Assembly: GCF_013300725.1 (NCBI RefSeq)
Contig: NZ_JAAIMM010000013.1
Location: forward strand, 1-64,000
Length of the DNA stretch: 64,000 bases
Source: Allocoprococcus comes
Lineage (GTDB): Bacteria; Bacillota; Clostridia; Lachnospirales; Lachnospiraceae
Direction of reading: 5' to 3'
Shown: positions 54,778 through 63,861 of the stretch, one piece after another
Numbering within the stretch: the first letter of the stretch is position 1
How the letters are laid out: every line of letters starts with the position of its first letter
The notes under the pieces: generated by a model
Seen by the model: only the letters and a program-made list of their open reading frames with translations
Databases searched by the model: none
What the model was told of the DNA's origin: nothing
Made by a program: the position numbers and the translations under genes

Positions 54778-54810
54778 GAGGATGTATCGGAAAAAGATAC
54801 ATCCTCTTTT
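54778..54810 (+). terminator. Terminator
   Basis: GAGGATGTATC (54778-54788) and GATACATCCTC (54796-54806), perfect 11-bp stem followed by TTTTG. Confidence 0.9.
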
Positions 54811-54868
54811 GCATATGAGACCAGTAACGATTCTGGTGAGTGCAGGCAATAGAAGAAACTGGTATTTC

Positions 54869-54897
54869 TTGCAGCGTTGTAAAAAAAGGGGTATAAT
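54869..54897 (+). promoter_or_regulatory. SigA promoter of the PHP gene
   Basis: TTGCAG (54869-54874), 17-base spacer, TATAAT (54892-54897), 39 bases before the start codon. Confidence 0.7.
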
Positions 54898-54936
54898 AAA
54901 AATAGTTTCAACGATTTAAGATCTGGAGATGAAAAT

Positions 54937-55770
54937 ATGAAGATAGATATGCATTGTCATGTAAGAGAAGGATCAATTGACAGCAAAGTGCCGATTGAAG
55001 AATTTATTAAAAAGCTGCAGTCTAAAGGCATTGACGGAATGCTGGTTACAGATCATGACACCTATAATGGATATCGGCACTGGAAGAATACGATCAAAGG
55101 GAGAAAATACAAAGATTTTGTCGTATTGAAAGGAATAGAGTATGATACACTGGATGCGGGACACATTCTGATCATTATGCCACAGGGGGTAAAGATGCGT
55201 CTTCTGGAGCTGAGAGGGCTTCCGCTTTCGCTTCTGATTGATTTTGTGCATCATAATGGCGGGATCTGTGGACCGGCACATCCATGCGGAGAAAAGTATC
55301 TGAGCTTTACCAACACGAAAAGATGGCAGAAAACTCCGGAGCTGATTGAAAAATTTGATTTCATAGAGACGTTCAATGCCTGTGAACCACCGCAGTCTAA
55401 TGAAGGGGCGAAGTATCTTGCTGAGAAATACGGGAAACCGGGAACCGGAGGAAGTGATGCACATAAGCTGGATTGCGTCGGTATGGGGTATACGGAATTT
55501 CCGGTGCGGATTGAGACAGAGCTGGATTTGATCCGGCAGATCAGGGAAAAAGAAGAAATCCGGTCCGGTGGAGAGTATTATACAAAGACGACAAAAGATA
55601 AGATTGGAAAACTCAATAAGCTACTGATCTTTTCTTTCTGGTTTTATAACCGGGGTGGTGCACTTCTGAAAAAGCATACGCGTAAAAAGAAGATCAATAA
55701 AGAACAGCCACTTGATGCGATCGATCCGATTGAGATCCCGTATCTGGACAAGATTAAGAGAAAGCATTGA
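54937..55770 (+). CDS. PHP-domain phosphoesterase
   Basis: 277 residues. Metal-binding motifs of the PHP fold are KIDMHCHV at the N-terminus, LVTDHDTYNGY near residue 37, IVFDFVHH-like segment LLIDFVHHNGGICGPAHPCG near 103, and GTGGSDAHKLD near 168. A basic tail of about 50 residues ends the protein. Such enzymes hydrolyse phosphoesters, for example nucleotide 3',5'-bisphosphates; the substrate here is unknown. Confidence 0.85.
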   Translation: MKIDMHCHVREGSIDSKVPIEEFIKKLQSKGIDGMLVTDHDTYNGYRHWKNTIKGRKYKDFVVLKGIEYDTLDAGHILIIMPQGVKMRLLELRGLPLSLLIDFVHHNGGICGPAHPCGEKYLSFTNTKRWQKTPELIEKFDFIETFNACEPPQSNEGAKYLAEKYGKPGTGGSDAHKLDCVGMGYTEFPVRIETELDLIRQIREKEEIRSGGEYYTKTTKDKIGKLNKLLIFSFWFYNRGGALLKKHTRKKKINKEQPLDAIDPIEIPYLDKIKRKH

Positions 55771-55794
55771 AATTAGAATGCTTAAGGATAAAAG

Positions 55795-55846
55795 AAAATC
55801 CATCTTATTCCTTTCATTTGATGAAAGGAACCGGATGGATTTTTTA
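55795..55846 (+). terminator. Terminator after the PHP gene
   Basis: AAAATCCATC (55795-55804) pairs with GATGGATTTT (55834-55843), with an inner CCTTTCAT/ATGAAAGG hairpin, followed by T-run. The remaining stretch 55847-56108 before the debranching enzyme is AT-rich; it has a TATACT with an upstream TG at about 56070-56080 that may be its promoter, and nothing else I can support. Confidence 0.85.
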
Positions 55847-56108
55847 TGGCTTATTTCTTTCAGTTTGTTTCTCGGATCTTTAAAGGATGCTCTTTAAAAG
55901 CGGAGAAAGCAACTTCTGTACACCAGCTTAAAAAGGCATATATAAAGAAGCACTGAAATAAATAATATAGATGCTGTGCAGTGATAAAAAAGCCTCATTG
56001 AGTCTGCTGAAAAAAATGTGTAATCCTTTTTACTATATACAGAAAGGAAAGGTGTGTAAACGAAAAAATGTGCTATACTGAAAACATGACATGGAAGGAG
56101 CTGGTAAG

Positions 56109-58193
56109 ATGCTGGAAGAAATGATGCCAAGATGGGTTCCGACAGAAACAGTAAACGGATTTGAAATCTGTCCCGGACTGTACCGGGATGAGGGGGCGAC
56201 TGCATTTCAGTCGGCAGTTAATTTTACAGTACATTCAAAGGGAGCTGTGACTTGTGAACTTCTTTTATTTCATAGGAAGGAACAGGAGCCGTATGCAGTG
56301 ATTCCATTTCCGGAAAATTGTCGGATCGGGGATGTATTTTCCATGATGGTATTTGGGCTGGATATTGAAGAATTTGAATATGCGTACAGGCTGGATGGAC
56401 CGTGGAAACCGGAGGAAGGTCTGCTGTTTGATAAAAAGCATATTTTGCTGGATCCTTATGCAAAGGCGGTTACCGGGCAGAGTATATGGGGGAAAGCACT
56501 GAATACCGGAGGATACCGCGCCAGAGTAGTCCGGAATAATTTCTTCTGGGGCAGTGAAAAGCCCGATAAGATCCCGATGGAAAAACTGATCATCTATGAG
56601 ATGCATGTCCGGGGATTTACGAAGATGGACAAAAGCGTCCGTTATCCGGGAACCTTTGCCGGAATTAAGGAAAAGATCCCTTATCTGAAAGAGTTGGGGA
56701 TCAATGCGGTGGAATTGATGCCGATCTTTGAATTTGATGAGCTGCAGGGAAGCAGGGAGGTTGACGGAAAGAAACTGATCGATTACTGGGGCTACAATAC
56801 GGTTAGCTTTTTTGCACCGAATACGAGCTATGCGGCATCAACGGAATACAACCGGGAAGGGGTAGAATTAAAAGAACTGATCCGGGAACTACATAATAAT
56901 CAGATTGAGGTGATTCTGGATGTGGTGTTCAACCATACGGCAGAAGGAAATGAATGCGGACCTTTTATCTCATTTAAAGGATTTGACAATCAGATCTATT
57001 ATATGCTGACACCAGATGGAAAATATTATAATTTCAGCGGCTGTGGCAATACTGTGAACTGCAATCATCCGGTGGTGATCAAAATGATCCAGGACTGCCT
57101 GTGGTACTGGGTGGCTGAGTACCGGGTGGACGGATTCCGGTTCGATCTTGCCTCGATCCTGGGAAGAAATGAGGACGGATCACCAATGGAAAATCCACCG
57201 CTTGTGAAAAATCTTGCCTATGATTCTCTGCTTGCGGATACAAAACTGATCGCAGAGGCATGGGATGCCGGCGGACTTTACCAGGTCGGAAGTTTTCCGG
57301 CATTTCGCAGATGGTCGGAGTGGAATGGGAGATACCGGGACGATGTGCGGGAATATTTAAAAGGAGGCTTATGGGCAGCAGGGGCGGCGCTTCAGAGGAT
57401 TGCCGGTTCTCCGGATATTTATGATACCAGGATCCGCGGAAAACATGCTTCTGTGAATTTTCTGACCTGTCACGATGGATTTACCATGTATGATCTTTAT
57501 TCGTATAATCAGAAGCATAATGAGGCAAATGGATGGGGAAATCTGGATGGAAGTGATGACAACCGGAGCTGGAACTGTGGGGCAGAGGGGGAGACCGATC
57601 AGGTGATGGTTGTTGAACTGCGCCACCGGATGATGAAAAATGCTTTTGCGGTCCTGCTTTGCAGCAGAGGGACACCGATGTTCCTTGCAGGAGATGAGTT
57701 TGGTAATACCCAGTTCGGGAATAACAATGCTTACTGTCAGGATAACGAGATTTCCTGGCTGGACTGGACAAGAAAAGAAAAGTTCCAGGATGTATTTGAT
57801 TTCTGTGCTTATATGACGGCATTCCGGAAACGCCATCCATCGATCACAGGAGATGCAGGGGCAAGCAGTCTCGGATTTCCGGAAATCAGTTTTCATGGGG
57901 AAGTACCGTGGGAGATGGATCTTTCCGGACAGGAGATCCGAACGGCAGCTGTCATGTTTGCGGGATACGATGACAAAAAGGCAAAAGAGGATTGTGTGTA
58001 TCTTCTGATGAATCCATACTGGGAAGGTGTCTGGGTAGAACTGCCGCAGCTTCCGAGCGGATACAGCTGGCATGTAGCGGCAAATACCGGGGATAAAAAG
58101 CAGGAAATTTATCAGAAGCCGGTACGGATTTCGGAGGAAAAAATTCTTGCGGGACCGAGAAGTGTGATCGTTCTGGAGGCAGATCAACAATAA
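56109..58193 (+). CDS. glgX: Glycogen debranching enzyme (isoamylase type)
   Basis: 694 residues from the ATG at 56109; the AAGGAG at 56094 excludes an in-frame ATG at 56091. N-terminal carbohydrate-binding module 48, then a GH13 barrel. The barrel motifs are DVVFNHTAEG, VDGFRFDLAS with the nucleophile Asp, LIAEAWD with the acid Glu, and FLTCHDGFT, followed by a C-terminal beta domain. Cleaves alpha-1,6 branches in glycogen or amylopectin-type glucans. Stands alone with no glg operon in the window. Confidence 0.93.
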   Translation: MLEEMMPRWVPTETVNGFEICPGLYRDEGATAFQSAVNFTVHSKGAVTCELLLFHRKEQEPYAVIPFPENCRIGDVFSMMVFGLDIEEFEYAYRLDGPWKPEEGLLFDKKHILLDPYAKAVTGQSIWGKALNTGGYRARVVRNNFFWGSEKPDKIPMEKLIIYEMHVRGFTKMDKSVRYPGTFAGIKEKIPYLKELGINAVELMPIFEFDELQGSREVDGKKLIDYWGYNTVSFFAPNTSYAASTEYNREGVELKELIRELHNNQIEVILDVVFNHTAEGNECGPFISFKGFDNQIYYMLTPDGKYYNFSGCGNTVNCNHPVVIKMIQDCLWYWVAEYRVDGFRFDLASILGRNEDGSPMENPPLVKNLAYDSLLADTKLIAEAWDAGGLYQVGSFPAFRRWSEWNGRYRDDVREYLKGGLWAAGAALQRIAGSPDIYDTRIRGKHASVNFLTCHDGFTMYDLYSYNQKHNEANGWGNLDGSDDNRSWNCGAEGETDQVMVVELRHRMMKNAFAVLLCSRGTPMFLAGDEFGNTQFGNNNAYCQDNEISWLDWTRKEKFQDVFDFCAYMTAFRKRHPSITGDAGASSLGFPEISFHGEVPWEMDLSGQEIRTAAVMFAGYDDKKAKEDCVYLLMNPYWEGVWVELPQLPSGYSWHVAANTGDKKQEIYQKPVRISEEKILAGPRSVIVLEADQQ

Positions 58194-58200
58194 AATGCTA

Positions 58201-58242
58201 TTGACAAGCGGGTACTCTTCCTTTATAGTAAGGGTACTCGTC
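58201..58242 (+). promoter_or_regulatory. Promoter with direct-repeat operator before the surface protein
   Basis: TTGACA (58201-58206), 17-base spacer, TATAGT (58224-58229): near consensus. The sequence GGGTACTCTTC in the spacer (58210-58220) recurs as GGGTACTCGTC just after the -10 (58232-58242), exactly 22 bases apart, about two helical turns. Such a pair bracketing the -10 suggests binding by a dimeric repressor. Confidence 0.75.
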
Positions 58243-58289
58243 TTTTATATTCTCTTTTCTGACCTGAAAAGGCAGAAGGAGAAATTTTT

Positions 58290-60608
58290 ATGAAGCATAT
58301 GAAGAATCATTTTGCCGGAATACTGAGTGTGATTCTGGCGGTAGTATCATTGTCAGGCACCCGTATGCCTGTCGTATCTGCAAATTCAGCAGAGAACGTC
58401 ACAAAAAAAGAAACAATTGTAAAACTTGATGAAAAATTAGGAGCAGAGCCGGGAAAGGTACTGCAGGAATTAAAGGCGCACGAAAAGGATGGATATTATC
58501 TGGGAACGCCTTACAGCGGATCGCCTCTTACAGCAGAGAATTGTATGCGTCCGAATGGTGCGCATGGCGGAAATGGGGCAATGAACTGTACCGGATTTGT
58601 CGCATATGTTCTGGAAAAATGCGGGGCAGATCTTTCGGGGATTGCAAAAGGCAGTCTCCGTGGCGGAAAGGTCAATGCAAGTAACTGGTTCCATTGGATG
58701 ACGGACAATGCGGTGGAATCTTACCATTATAATACCATTGAAGAGTTGCTTGCAGGTGGAAAGGCACAAAAAGGGGACGTGATCTATTTTGAGCCGGTTT
58801 CCTGGGCTGAACCGGATGCAGACTGCCATATCGGATTTTTCTGGGGAGATCATAGCAGTGATAACCGGTTCTGGCATTCGGCCTCCATACCGTCAAGCGG
58901 CAATCAGATTTCACAGCTTGTGGCGAAGTCAAGATCTACGGTGTATCTGTTTAAGACAACTCATAATGGCAGTCTGGAGCTTAAAAAAAGTTCTGCCGAG
59001 CCGGAGACCACAGCAGATAATCAGCTCTATTCACTTGAAGGGGCAGAGTATACTGTTTATAAAAGTGGTACATCCGAGGCGGTCTGCGTGATCCGGACAG
59101 ATGAGAAGGGGTATGGAAAGGCAGAGGATCTTCCGGAGGGAACCTATGATATTAAGGAAACGAAAGCACCAAAGGGCTATGTACTGGATACAAAACTGCG
59201 TCAGATTACGGTAAATGCCGGACAGACAGCGACCTATGAGTGTCAGGATGTGCCAGAAAAGACAAAGGTGGAAATCCTGATCCGGAAGAAGGATGCAGAA
59301 ATAGGAAAAAACCAGGCACAGGCAGGACTTTCCCTTGAAGGAGCAGAGTTTTATGTGGGATTTTTTGGCAGTTTCTTTGGTGATCAAAATGAAATCGGAG
59401 TAAAGATGCCAATCAGAAGCTGGAAATTGAAGTCAGATGCGGATGGAGTGGTCCGGATGGATGCAGAGCATCTGATCAGCGGGGATCCGTTTTTTGAAAA
59501 TAATGAGCTTCCGCTTGGCACTGTCACTGTATGGGAAACCAAAGCACCGGAAGGTTATCTGGTAGATACGATTACACATTGTATACAGACCGGAAAAGAG
59601 GAAAATGGAGTCTGTAAGCCTCTGGAAATATGGAATCCGGTAGAAATAAAAGAAAAGATCATCCGCGGAGATTTAAAGCTGGTGAAAGCAGCGGATAAGA
59701 CACTTAAGAGACTGTCAGATATTCCGTTTCAGATCACATCCAAGGCGACAGGGGAAAGCCATGTGATCCTGACGGACAAAAACGGGGAGGCTTCGACGGG
59801 AGCATACTGGAATCCACATACCGTCAACACGAATGAGGGGAAGACAAGTGAAGATGGGATCTGGTTCGGGGAAGGAACTCCGGATAATACAAGAGGAGCG
59901 CTTCCTTATGGAACGTATCTGGTGGAAGAACTGTCTTGTAAAAATAATGAAGACCGGATGCTGATTCCTGCGTTTGAGGTGGAAGTAACAAAGGAAATGC
60001 GAGTAATTGATCTGGGGACACTGACAAATGATGAACATCCCGTACCGGAGATCGGGACAAGAGCATCTGACCGGGAAACGGGAACGCATAACGGGAAACG
60101 GACGGATCACGTAACTGTGATCGACCAGGTGAAATGGAAGAATCTGGAGATTGGAAAGGAATATGTGATCAGGGGCACGTTGATGGATAAGGAAACAGAA
60201 AAACCGGTTATGCAGGATGGAAAAGAAGTGACTGCGGAGAAAAAACTGGTTCCGGATACCGGATCCGGAGAGATTCAGATGGAGTTCACGTTTGATGCGA
60301 CAGGACTTCAGGGAGAGCAGATTGTTGTATTTGAGGAGGTCTATCTGGAAGAAAAGCTGGTTGTAGCACATGCAGATCTGGAGGATGAAAGACAGAGTGT
60401 AACCTATAAAAAAGAAAAAACGCAAAAGAAAGAAGAACCGGAAACTCCCGAGAAACCCAAGGAAACAGCAAAAGCCAAAACCGTTGCGACCGGGGATGGT
60501 GCTTATGGAAAAATTCTGGTATTTCTGGCAGCGGTACTTCTGACAGGTTCGCTTATCCTTCGTTTTCTTCTGACACGGATGTGGGGACGAAAGTGGAAAC
60601 ATAGATAG
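58290..60608 (+). CDS. SpaA/VaFE surface protein with CHAP/NlpC-like domain
   Basis: 772 residues. Signal peptide (FAGILSVILAVVSLSG), then a papain-like cell-wall hydrolase or amidase domain with cysteine in MNCTGFVAYVLEKCG (about residue 98) and histidine in DCHIGFFWGDHSS. Next come Cna-B/SpaA isopeptide domains (YSLEGAEYTVYKSG, GTYDIKETKAPKGYVL, LPLGTVTVWETKAPEGY). A VaFE repeat follows (VIDQVKWKNLEIGKEYVIRG), then a Pro/Lys/Glu linker and a sorting-type end: VATGDGA, membrane helix, basic tail. The sorting motif is not canonical LPXTG. Probably a sortase-attached pilin-like or adhesin protein on the cell surface. Confidence 0.85.
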   Translation: MKHMKNHFAGILSVILAVVSLSGTRMPVVSANSAENVTKKETIVKLDEKLGAEPGKVLQELKAHEKDGYYLGTPYSGSPLTAENCMRPNGAHGGNGAMNCTGFVAYVLEKCGADLSGIAKGSLRGGKVNASNWFHWMTDNAVESYHYNTIEELLAGGKAQKGDVIYFEPVSWAEPDADCHIGFFWGDHSSDNRFWHSASIPSSGNQISQLVAKSRSTVYLFKTTHNGSLELKKSSAEPETTADNQLYSLEGAEYTVYKSGTSEAVCVIRTDEKGYGKAEDLPEGTYDIKETKAPKGYVLDTKLRQITVNAGQTATYECQDVPEKTKVEILIRKKDAEIGKNQAQAGLSLEGAEFYVGFFGSFFGDQNEIGVKMPIRSWKLKSDADGVVRMDAEHLISGDPFFENNELPLGTVTVWETKAPEGYLVDTITHCIQTGKEENGVCKPLEIWNPVEIKEKIIRGDLKLVKAADKTLKRLSDIPFQITSKATGESHVILTDKNGEASTGAYWNPHTVNTNEGKTSEDGIWFGEGTPDNTRGALPYGTYLVEELSCKNNEDRMLIPAFEVEVTKEMRVIDLGTLTNDEHPVPEIGTRASDRETGTHNGKRTDHVTVIDQVKWKNLEIGKEYVIRGTLMDKETEKPVMQDGKEVTAEKKLVPDTGSGEIQMEFTFDATGLQGEQIVVFEEVYLEEKLVVAHADLEDERQSVTYKKEKTQKKEEPETPEKPKETAKAKTVATGDGAYGKILVFLAAVLLTGSLILRFLLTRMWGRKWKHR

Positions 60609-60615
60609 GATGGCA

Positions 60616-60644
60616 TTGCGCTTGACAAATTCTTATGATATAAT
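60616..60644 (+). promoter_or_regulatory. SigA promoter of thrC
   Basis: TTGCGC (60616-60621), 17-base spacer, TATAAT (60639-60644). A small hairpin CTTTAGCA-GAT-TGCTGAAG (60663-60681) lies in the leader without a T-run; no T-box or threonine-rich leader peptide was found. Confidence 0.65.
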
Positions 60645-60712
60645 CGCTAAATAAACAGATACTTTAGCAGATTGCTGAAGTGAATCAGAAAGAATAAGAA
60701 GGGTGGAGAACC

Positions 60713-62203
60713 ATGAATTTACTTTATAAGAGTACAAGAGATGCAGAAAAGACAGTAACAGCCTCCCAGGCAATCTTAAAAGGGCTTGCAGATGACGGCG
60801 GATTATTTGTACCGGTTTCGATTCCGAAGCTTCCGGTGTCGTTAGGAGAACTCAAAGAGATGACCTATCAGGAAACCGCTTATACAGTCATGAAAGAATT
60901 CCTGACAGATTTTACAGAGGAAGAACTGAAGAGCTGTATTGCAAAGGCTTACGACAGTAAGTTTGATACCGAAGAGATCGCGCCGCTTGCAAAAGTGGAG
61001 GATGCTTATTATCTGGAACTGTTCCACGGGGCAACGATCGCATTCAAAGACATGGCACTTTCCATTCTTCCACATCTTCTGACCACTTCTGCAAAGAAGA
61101 ACCAGGTAAAGAATGAAATTGTCATTCTGACAGCAACATCCGGGGATACAGGAAAAGCTGCACTTGCAGGATTTGCAGATGTAGAAGGAACAAAGATTAT
61201 TGTATTCTATCCGAAGAATGGGGTAAGCCGGGTACAGGAACTTCAGATGGTGACACAGAAAGGGGACAACACTTCGGTTGTTGCAATCCACGGCAATTTT
61301 GATAATGCACAGAGCGGTGTGAAAGCAATGTTCGAGAACAAAGAGCTGGAAAAAGAATTAAATGAGGCGGGCTATCAGTTCTCATCTGCCAACTCGATCA
61401 ACATCGGACGTCTGGTGCCGCAGGTTGTATATTATGTATATGCTTATGCAAAGCTTCTTCAGAATGAAGAGATCGCAGAGGATGAAGAGATCAATGTGGT
61501 TGTACCGACAGGTAACTTTGGAAATATTCTGGCTGCATATTATGCAAAGAATATGGGAATCCCGATCGCAAAGCTGATCTGTGCTTCCAATGAGAATAAG
61601 GTTCTCTATGATTTCTTCCAGACAGGAACCTATGACCGTAACCGTGAATTCGTTCTTACCACCTCTCCGTCAATGGATATCCTGATCTCCAGCAACTTAG
61701 AGCGTCTGATCTACAAGATTTCCGGAGAAGATGCAAGAAAAGATACGGATCTTATGACTGAGCTGAAGACAAAGGGAAGTTACGCGATTACAGGTGAGAT
61801 GAAAGCAAACCTGGCCGATTTTGCGGCAGGATATGCGACAGAAGAGCAGGTCGCAAAGACAATCCATGATATATATGAAGATACCGGTTATGTAATGGAT
61901 ACCCACACGGCGGTAGCTGCAACGGTGTATAAAGCTTACAGAGAAGACAGTAAAGATGACAGAAAGACAGTAATCGCATCCACAGCAAGTCCGTATAAAT
62001 TTGCAGGAAGCGTTATGTCAGCGATCGATCCGAAGTATAAAGGACAGGATGATTTCAAACTGATCGAGGAGCTTCAGAAAGTATCCGGTACAGAGATTCC
62101 GAATGCCATCAAAGAGATCATGAATGCCGAGATCCGCCACAATACAGAATGTGATGTTGATCAGATGGAGCAGACCGTTAAGAATATTCTTGGCGTAAAA
62201 TAA
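60713..62203 (+). CDS. thrC: Threonine synthase
   Basis: 496 residues. PLP enzyme converting O-phosphohomoserine to threonine. N-terminal STRD motif (YKSTRDAEKTVTASQA), PLP lysine in HGATIAFKDMALS near residue 112, TATSGDTGKAALAGF, and VPTGNFGNILAAYYAK for phosphate binding. Belongs to the long bacterial class. GGGTGGAG precedes the ATG. No other threonine genes are adjacent. Confidence 0.95.
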   Translation: MNLLYKSTRDAEKTVTASQAILKGLADDGGLFVPVSIPKLPVSLGELKEMTYQETAYTVMKEFLTDFTEEELKSCIAKAYDSKFDTEEIAPLAKVEDAYYLELFHGATIAFKDMALSILPHLLTTSAKKNQVKNEIVILTATSGDTGKAALAGFADVEGTKIIVFYPKNGVSRVQELQMVTQKGDNTSVVAIHGNFDNAQSGVKAMFENKELEKELNEAGYQFSSANSINIGRLVPQVVYYVYAYAKLLQNEEIAEDEEINVVVPTGNFGNILAAYYAKNMGIPIAKLICASNENKVLYDFFQTGTYDRNREFVLTTSPSMDILISSNLERLIYKISGEDARKDTDLMTELKTKGSYAITGEMKANLADFAAGYATEEQVAKTIHDIYEDTGYVMDTHTAVAATVYKAYREDSKDDRKTVIASTASPYKFAGSVMSAIDPKYKGQDDFKLIEELQKVSGTEIPNAIKEIMNAEIRHNTECDVDQMEQTVKNILGVK

Positions 62204-62221
62204 ACAGGAGAAGGCAAAAGA

Positions 62222-62566
62222 ATGAACGGAATGGAAGGAATTTTCGGGATCATTGGTATTGGGGCGGGATTGTATAGCCTGTATGCATGGTTTCAACTTA
62301 AATTCAAAGGAATCATCAATACATCAATTCTTGTACCAAAAGATACGAATATAAAGAAGTGTAAGGATAAGGAAGCATACAGGACAGCAGCAGGGCCGAA
62401 GCTTCTTGTGCTTGCGGTTGTGCTGATCCTGTATGGCGCAGAAGATCTGTATAATACTTACGTACAGAGTACAGGAAAATTATTCTGGGTGATGTTAGTA
62501 CTGGTACTTGCAGTACTGGTATGGTTTGCATGGACAGTCAAAAAGCTGAATGCAAAATATTTTTAA
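62222..62566 (+). CDS. Small membrane protein of unknown function
   Basis: 114 residues with three membrane segments (GIFGIIGIGAGLYSLYAWF; KLLVLAVVLILYGAEDLY; LFWVMLVLVLAVLVWFAW) and a basic loop between the first two. No family recognised. Follows thrC by 18 bases with AGGAG at 62206, hence probably in its operon, and is followed by a terminator. Confidence 0.7.
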   Translation: MNGMEGIFGIIGIGAGLYSLYAWFQLKFKGIINTSILVPKDTNIKKCKDKEAYRTAAGPKLLVLAVVLILYGAEDLYNTYVQSTGKLFWVMLVLVLAVLVWFAWTVKKLNAKYF

Positions 62567-62593
62567 AATCAGATCATAAAATAAAGGAAAAGG

Positions 62594-62629
62594 GAAGGTG
62601 CAGACAAAAAGAGCTGCACCTTCTTATTT
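62594..62629 (+). terminator. Terminator after thrC operon
   Basis: GAAGGTGCAG (62594-62603) and CTGCACCTTC (62614-62623), perfect 10-bp stem with a 10-base A-rich loop, followed by TTATTT. Confidence 0.88.
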
Positions 62630-62718
62630 CATTTGACGGAAAAATTTGTTACAATAAAAGTATTGCATGGCAAAGAAAATGTGACGGGGATAAAAGAAAA
62701 TGTTATGCGAGAGATGAA

Positions 62719-62802
62719 ATGCCGGAAGATTCCGATCCGTTTCAGGATGGAACCGAATTAAAAGAAGCATTTGACAGACTGAATAAATATGTAGTAGGGT
62801 AG
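62719..62802 (+). CDS. Possible 27-residue acidic peptide
   Basis: Short frame MPEDSDPFQDGTELKEAFDR with a few further residues, ending 10 bases before the XdhC gene. The open frame extends upstream into the preceding terminator area but that part looks non-coding. Weak GAGAGATG ribosome site. It may be a real small protein linked to the molybdenum hydroxylase genes or chance; low confidence. Confidence 0.3.
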   Translation: MPEDSDPFQDGTELKEAFDRLNKYVVG

Positions 62803-62812
62803 ATGAGATTTG

Positions 62813-63844
62813 ATGGAAAATGTATTTGAGATATTAAAAGATTTACCAAAGCAGGGGGATTACGTTCTTCTGACAGTGGCAAAAGGATCCGCAGCCGGAG
62901 AAAAAGCAATTTTATCGGAGAAAAAAATAATCTGGGAAAGTAAAGAAAATGGTTTCTTTTCAGAACATTTTTCAGAAGCAGGAGACTTGAAAAAATGTGG
63001 ACTTTATGAAATCAGAGAGCAGCAGGTCTTCTGTGATATAATTGGAGGACAGGAGCATCTGGTCATTTGTGGCGGTGGTCACGTATCAATGCCGGTGATT
63101 AAAATCGGGATCATGCTTGGATGGAAGGTCACGGTTCTTGAGGATCGTCCGCAGTTTGCCGACCATGCCAGAAATGCGGGGGCAACGGAAGTAATCTGCC
63201 AGCCGTTTGAAGACGCCTTGGATCAGATCGAAGGAGATAAAGATACGTATTTTGTTGTACTGACCAGGGGGCACAGATATGATCAGGTTTGTCTGGAGAA
63301 GATCGTTGGGAAGGAACATGCTTATATCGGAATGATCGGAAGCCGGCGAAGAAGTGCGATGGTAAAGCAGAATCTGATTGAAAAAGGCTGCAGCCAGGAA
63401 GTGATCGGCGAGATAAAAAGTCCGATTGGTCTGAACATCGGTGCTGAGACACCGGAGGAGATCGGTGTGGCGATCATGGCAGAGATCATCGAAGTGAAGA
63501 ATCAGAACAAGAGAGTCTGCGGTTATCCGGAAGACTTGCTGGAAGCAATCCAGGATACCGTTCATCCGGGAAAGAAGATGCTTGCAACGATCATTACAAG
63601 AAGGGGTTCTGCACCAAGAAATGTGGGATCCAAGATGCTGATCCTGGAAGACGGCAGCTGTGTGGGAACCATCGGAGGCGGCTGTATGGAGGCAGAGGTC
63701 TTAAGAAAAGCGAGAGTCATGATGCATGAAAATAATACAGGACTAAAGACAGAATATGTGGATATGACCGGAGATGATGCGGAGGAAGAAGGCATGGTCT
63801 GCGGCGGTACGATCGAGGTGTTACTGGAACCACTCTGGAATTAG
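62813..63844 (+). CDS. XdhC-family molybdenum hydroxylase accessory protein
   Basis: 344 residues. A Rossmann XdhC domain ([20 protein letters not shown] near residue 86, [14 protein letters not shown] near 175) is followed by a CoxI/XdhC N-type domain ([39 protein letters not shown]). XdhC proteins insert or sulfurate the molybdenum cofactor in xanthine dehydrogenase-type enzymes. The domain order here is Rossmann first, as in the selenium-dependent hydroxylase-linked group. Adjacent moaA for cofactor synthesis supports this role. Confidence 0.87.
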   Translation: MENVFEILKDLPKQGDYVLLTVAKGSAAGEKAILSEKKIIWESKENGFFSEHFSEAGDLKKCGLYEIREQQVFCDIIGGQEHLVICGGGHVSMPVIKIGIMLGWKVTVLEDRPQFADHARNAGATEVICQPFEDALDQIEGDKDTYFVVLTRGHRYDQVCLEKIVGKEHAYIGMIGSRRRSAMVKQNLIEKGCSQEVIGEIKSPIGLNIGAETPEEIGVAIMAEIIEVKNQNKRVCGYPEDLLEAIQDTVHPGKKMLATIITRRGSAPRNVGSKMLILEDGSCVGTIGGGCMEAEVLRKARVMMHENNTGLKTEYVDMTGDDAEEEGMVCGGTIEVLLEPLWN

Positions 63845-63861
63845 AAAGGATGGAAAAGGCT

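Noticed and set aside
60645-60712. T-box riboswitch before thrC
   Set aside because: The leader is under 70 bases with one small hairpin; no T-box sequence, specifier loop or terminator.
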